A stretch of DNA of 64,000 bases from Agathobacter sp. (lineage in GTDB: Bacteria > Bacillota > Clostridia > Lachnospirales > Lachnospiraceae), in assembly GCA_022775045.1 (NCBI GenBank), contig JALFLB010000059.1, forward strand, positions 1 to 64,000, in the 5' to 3' direction. A model generated the notes under the pieces. The model did not search any database, was not told the origin of the DNA, and worked only from the letters and a program-made list of their open reading frames with translations. Shown here piece by piece: positions 62,148-64,000 of the stretch. Numbering within the stretch: position 1 is the stretch's first letter; each line of letters starts with the position of its first letter. The position numbers were made by a program, and so were the translations under genes.

Positions 62148-63449
62148 ATGAAAGATAAGCAAAAGGCAAAAAAGCATATTCCACGTCAGGTGCGCTGGGA
62201 TAAGCTTGACAATACAGCGCATCTGTTTCCTTCAATTGCGGGAGAGAGCATGACAAATGTTTACCGTATCAGTGTGACTTTGACGGAGGAGATTCAAAAG
62301 GAATATCTGCAGCAGGCTTTGGATATTGTGCTGCCAAAGTTTGATGGCTTTAATCTTCGATTGCGGATGGGGGTTTTCTGGTACTATTTTGAGGAGAATG
62401 GGAAGCGGGCTCCGAAAGTTGTGGAGGAGAGCATGTTTCCGTGCCGTTATATCCGCCAGAATAAAAACCGCAGCTATCTGTTTCGGGTGACTTATTATAA
62501 GAGACGAATTAATCTTGAGGTTTTCCATGTGCTGACAGATGGAATGGGCGGTATCAATTTTTTGCGGGAACTGACGTATCAGTATTTGCGGCTTGTACAT
62601 CCGCAGCTTGGAGAACAGGCTGGAAACAGTTTGAGTGAAGATACTTCGTTGAGCCGTGAAGACAGTTTTGTAAGAAATTATAAGAAGGGGAAACCCAGCG
62701 GATTTAATAAAGAAAAGGCATATCTGATCAAAGAGGACAAGCTTCCGGCGGGGGAGTTTGGTGTCATGCACGGACGGATGTCGGTTACGCAGTTGAAAGA
62801 GGTGGCTCATCGGTATGGGGCATCGCTCAATGAATATCTGGTATCTGTTTTTGTATGGAGTGTATATATGGAGTTTTTACACGGGATACCGGGAGGAAGA
62901 CCAATTCGCATTGCAGTACCGGTAAATCTGCGTCCGTTTTTTGATTCGGATACGACAAAGAACTTTTTTGTTATGGTGTCCGCAGAGTTTCGACCGACAG
63001 AAGAGTCTTATACTTTTGAAGAGGTTGTGCAGATTATTTGTGAGAGCCTTCGTTCCCAGATTAATAAAGAGCATCTGGAGGATTTGTTTTCGTACAGTGT
63101 ATCAAATCAGATGAATAAGCTGATGAGGCCGATCCCACTTTTCCTTAAGAATATTGCGATGCGGCTGGTTTATGAAAAATCGGCAGTAGCGAATACCTCG
63201 ACCGTTACGAATATTGGTAATATCAAAATTGATGAGTTGTATCAGCCGTATATTGAGGGTTTTGATGCGTTTATTGCAATGTCAAAAGGACAGTCTATCA
63301 AGGGGACAATCTGCTCCTATGGAGATACTCTGGTATTTACATTCAGTTCCATTTTTTCGGAGGCATTGGTACAGAAAGCGTTTTTCCGTAAGATTGCTTG
63401 TGATGGGGTGGAAGTGAGAATTGAGACGAACGGAGTGTATTATGAATAG
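62148..63449 (+). CDS. Condensation-domain/alcohol-acetyltransferase-like protein
   Basis: 433 residues of the chloramphenicol-acetyltransferase-like fold used by NRPS condensation domains and alcohol acetyltransferases. The active-site motif H127-x3-D131-G is intact in FHVLTDGMGG; a second core element, PVNLRPFF (DFGWG-side counterpart not clear), is near 262. No carrier protein or adenylation domain is attached, so it is not a synthetase module. The last codons TATGAATAG overlap the ATG of the next gene, which suggests coupled expression of an acyl-transfer enzyme and a membrane protein. Confidence 0.8.
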   Translation: MKDKQKAKKHIPRQVRWDKLDNTAHLFPSIAGESMTNVYRISVTLTEEIQKEYLQQALDIVLPKFDGFNLRLRMGVFWYYFEENGKRAPKVVEESMFPCRYIRQNKNRSYLFRVTYYKRRINLEVFHVLTDGMGGINFLRELTYQYLRLVHPQLGEQAGNSLSEDTSLSREDSFVRNYKKGKPSGFNKEKAYLIKEDKLPAGEFGVMHGRMSVTQLKEVAHRYGASLNEYLVSVFVWSVYMEFLHGIPGGRPIRIAVPVNLRPFFDSDTTKNFFVMVSAEFRPTEESYTFEEVVQIICESLRSQINKEHLEDLFSYSVSNQMNKLMRPIPLFLKNIAMRLVYEKSAVANTSTVTNIGNIKIDELYQPYIEGFDAFIAMSKGQSIKGTICSYGDTLVFTFSSIFSEALVQKAFFRKIACDGVEVRIETNGVYYE

Positions 63450-64000
63450 ATGTCAGAAATGTAATGTGATTATTTTAGATGATACGGATCGGTGTCCGCT
63501 ATGTCAGCATGTATTGCAGTCAGATGGAGGGATGGCAGAGAACGCTTATCCCAATGCAATTGCTGTGACAAAGCGTTTTCGCTTTTGGGAAAATCTGTTT
63601 TTATTCCTTTCCATTTTGGTGGAATCATTGTTGGTATGGATTAATTACAGTGTAAATCCAGAGGTGGCGTGGAGTCTGGTCGTGGGACTTATACTTATTT
63701 ATGCAAATGCGGTATTTCGTATGGCGGTTGTGGGGAAGAGCGGGTATATGTTCAAAACATTAACGCTTGTCATACTTGCAATTGTGATGTTGCTTGGAAT
63801 TGATTATCTGACCGGATATCGCCGTTGGTCCTTAGACTATGTGCTCCCATGCGGAGTTTTGGCGCTGGATCTGGTACTCATTATTTTGATGCTGGTCAAT
63901 CGCAGAAACTGGCAGAGTTATATGATGCCACAGCTGTTTACAATCTTATTGTCCCTGATTCCGGTTATTCTGCGGGTCATGGGTGTTATTCAGTTCCCAT
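63442..64000 (+). CDS. Zinc-ribbon plus multi-helix membrane protein (DUF6320-like), truncated
   Basis: Frame begins at ATG 63442, overlapping the previous stop, and runs off the right edge after 186 residues. N-terminal zinc ribbon with CQKC (C4, C7) and CPLC (C18, C21), then at least five membrane helices (about 52-68, 75-90, 104-120, 129-148, 158-178). Membrane proteins of this build next to condensation-like enzymes are what I recall as the DUF6320 family. Function unknown; the end is outside the window. Confidence 0.75.
   Translation, partial: MNRCQKCNVIILDDTDRCPLCQHVLQSDGGMAENAYPNAIAVTKRFRFWENLFLFLSILVESLLVWINYSVNPEVAWSLVVGLILIYANAVFRMAVVGKSGYMFKTLTLVILAIVMLLGIDYLTGYRRWSLDYVLPCGVLALDLVLIILMLVNRRNWQSYMMPQLFTILLSLIPVILRVMGVIQFP

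Overview
The window reads as a chromosomal segment from a low-GC, anaerobic Firmicute of the Lachnospiraceae/Clostridia type. The support is a T-box-controlled aspS-gatCAB operon, a FeoA-FeoB fusion, a cysteine-insert acetolactate synthase, CspA-like S8 proteases without signal peptides, AGGAGG ribosome sites with many housekeeping genes on one strand, and chemotaxis receptors. No rRNA, CRISPR array or replication origin was seen. Genus is inference only.

Region by region. (1) 1-2.3 kb is the integrase end of a Tn916-family integrative conjugative element: tail of an ORF8-like HTH protein, a degenerate stretch, xis, int, then A/T-rich repeats that look like integrase arm sites. (2) 2.4-5.9 kb is host: tyrosine phosphatase, a YjbR-methyltransferase fusion, an unknown gene, DNA polymerase IV and a HAD phosphatase in one tight run. 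(3) 5.9-11.4 kb is a long, unusual T-box leader followed by aspS-gatC-gatA-gatB, the Asp/Asn/Gln-tRNA charging pathway. (4) 11.4-16.6 kb holds a ClpX-like unfoldase with its own promoter and an SbcD/SbcC-like (YhaO/YhaN-like) pair. (5) 16.6-24.8 kb holds a GH42 beta-galactosidase on the minus strand, then a basic-membrane-protein lipoprotein, a chemotaxis receptor, an S8 protease and a DUF2974 hydrolase. (6) 24.9-31.3 kb is metabolism: citrate synthase, argJ, a MITE-like inverted repeat, proC and feoAB.

(7) 31.3-39.5 kb contains an FMN-binding-like membrane protein, tRNA-Gly(GCC) with promoter and terminator, a lone PAS-like domain, a DedA/TVP38 membrane protein, a Dus, the thyA-folA pair, an AEC carrier, ilvB-ilvN and a flavin reductase. 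(8) 39.6-47 kb contains a spore/wall-type peptidoglycan-binding protein, truA-recJ, a cytosolic receptor-like coiled coil, a PAP2 phosphatase and an L,D-transpeptidase. (9) 47-57.6 kb is a carbohydrate region: a LacI-family repressor with TTGCGCAA sites at its own promoter and at the promoter of a 619-residue predicted hydrolase plus an overlapping zinc-ribbon gene, then GH2 beta-galactosidase, a signal-less GH53 galactanase, galK and galT. Together these would cut beta-1,4-galacto-oligosaccharides in the cytosol and feed galactose to the Leloir pathway. (10) 57.7-64 kb has a membrane HD-GYP/GGDEF c-di-GMP enzyme, hisC, a small export-family membrane protein, a condensation-type acyltransferase-like protein and a truncated zinc-ribbon membrane protein.

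The most interesting signals are the T-box antiterminator with a 97-nt insertion that duplicates a leader module with compensatory changes, the LacI/TTGCGCAA unit driving the unrecognised 619-residue protein, and three TTGCA elements spaced exactly 21 bp upstream of the galK promoter.
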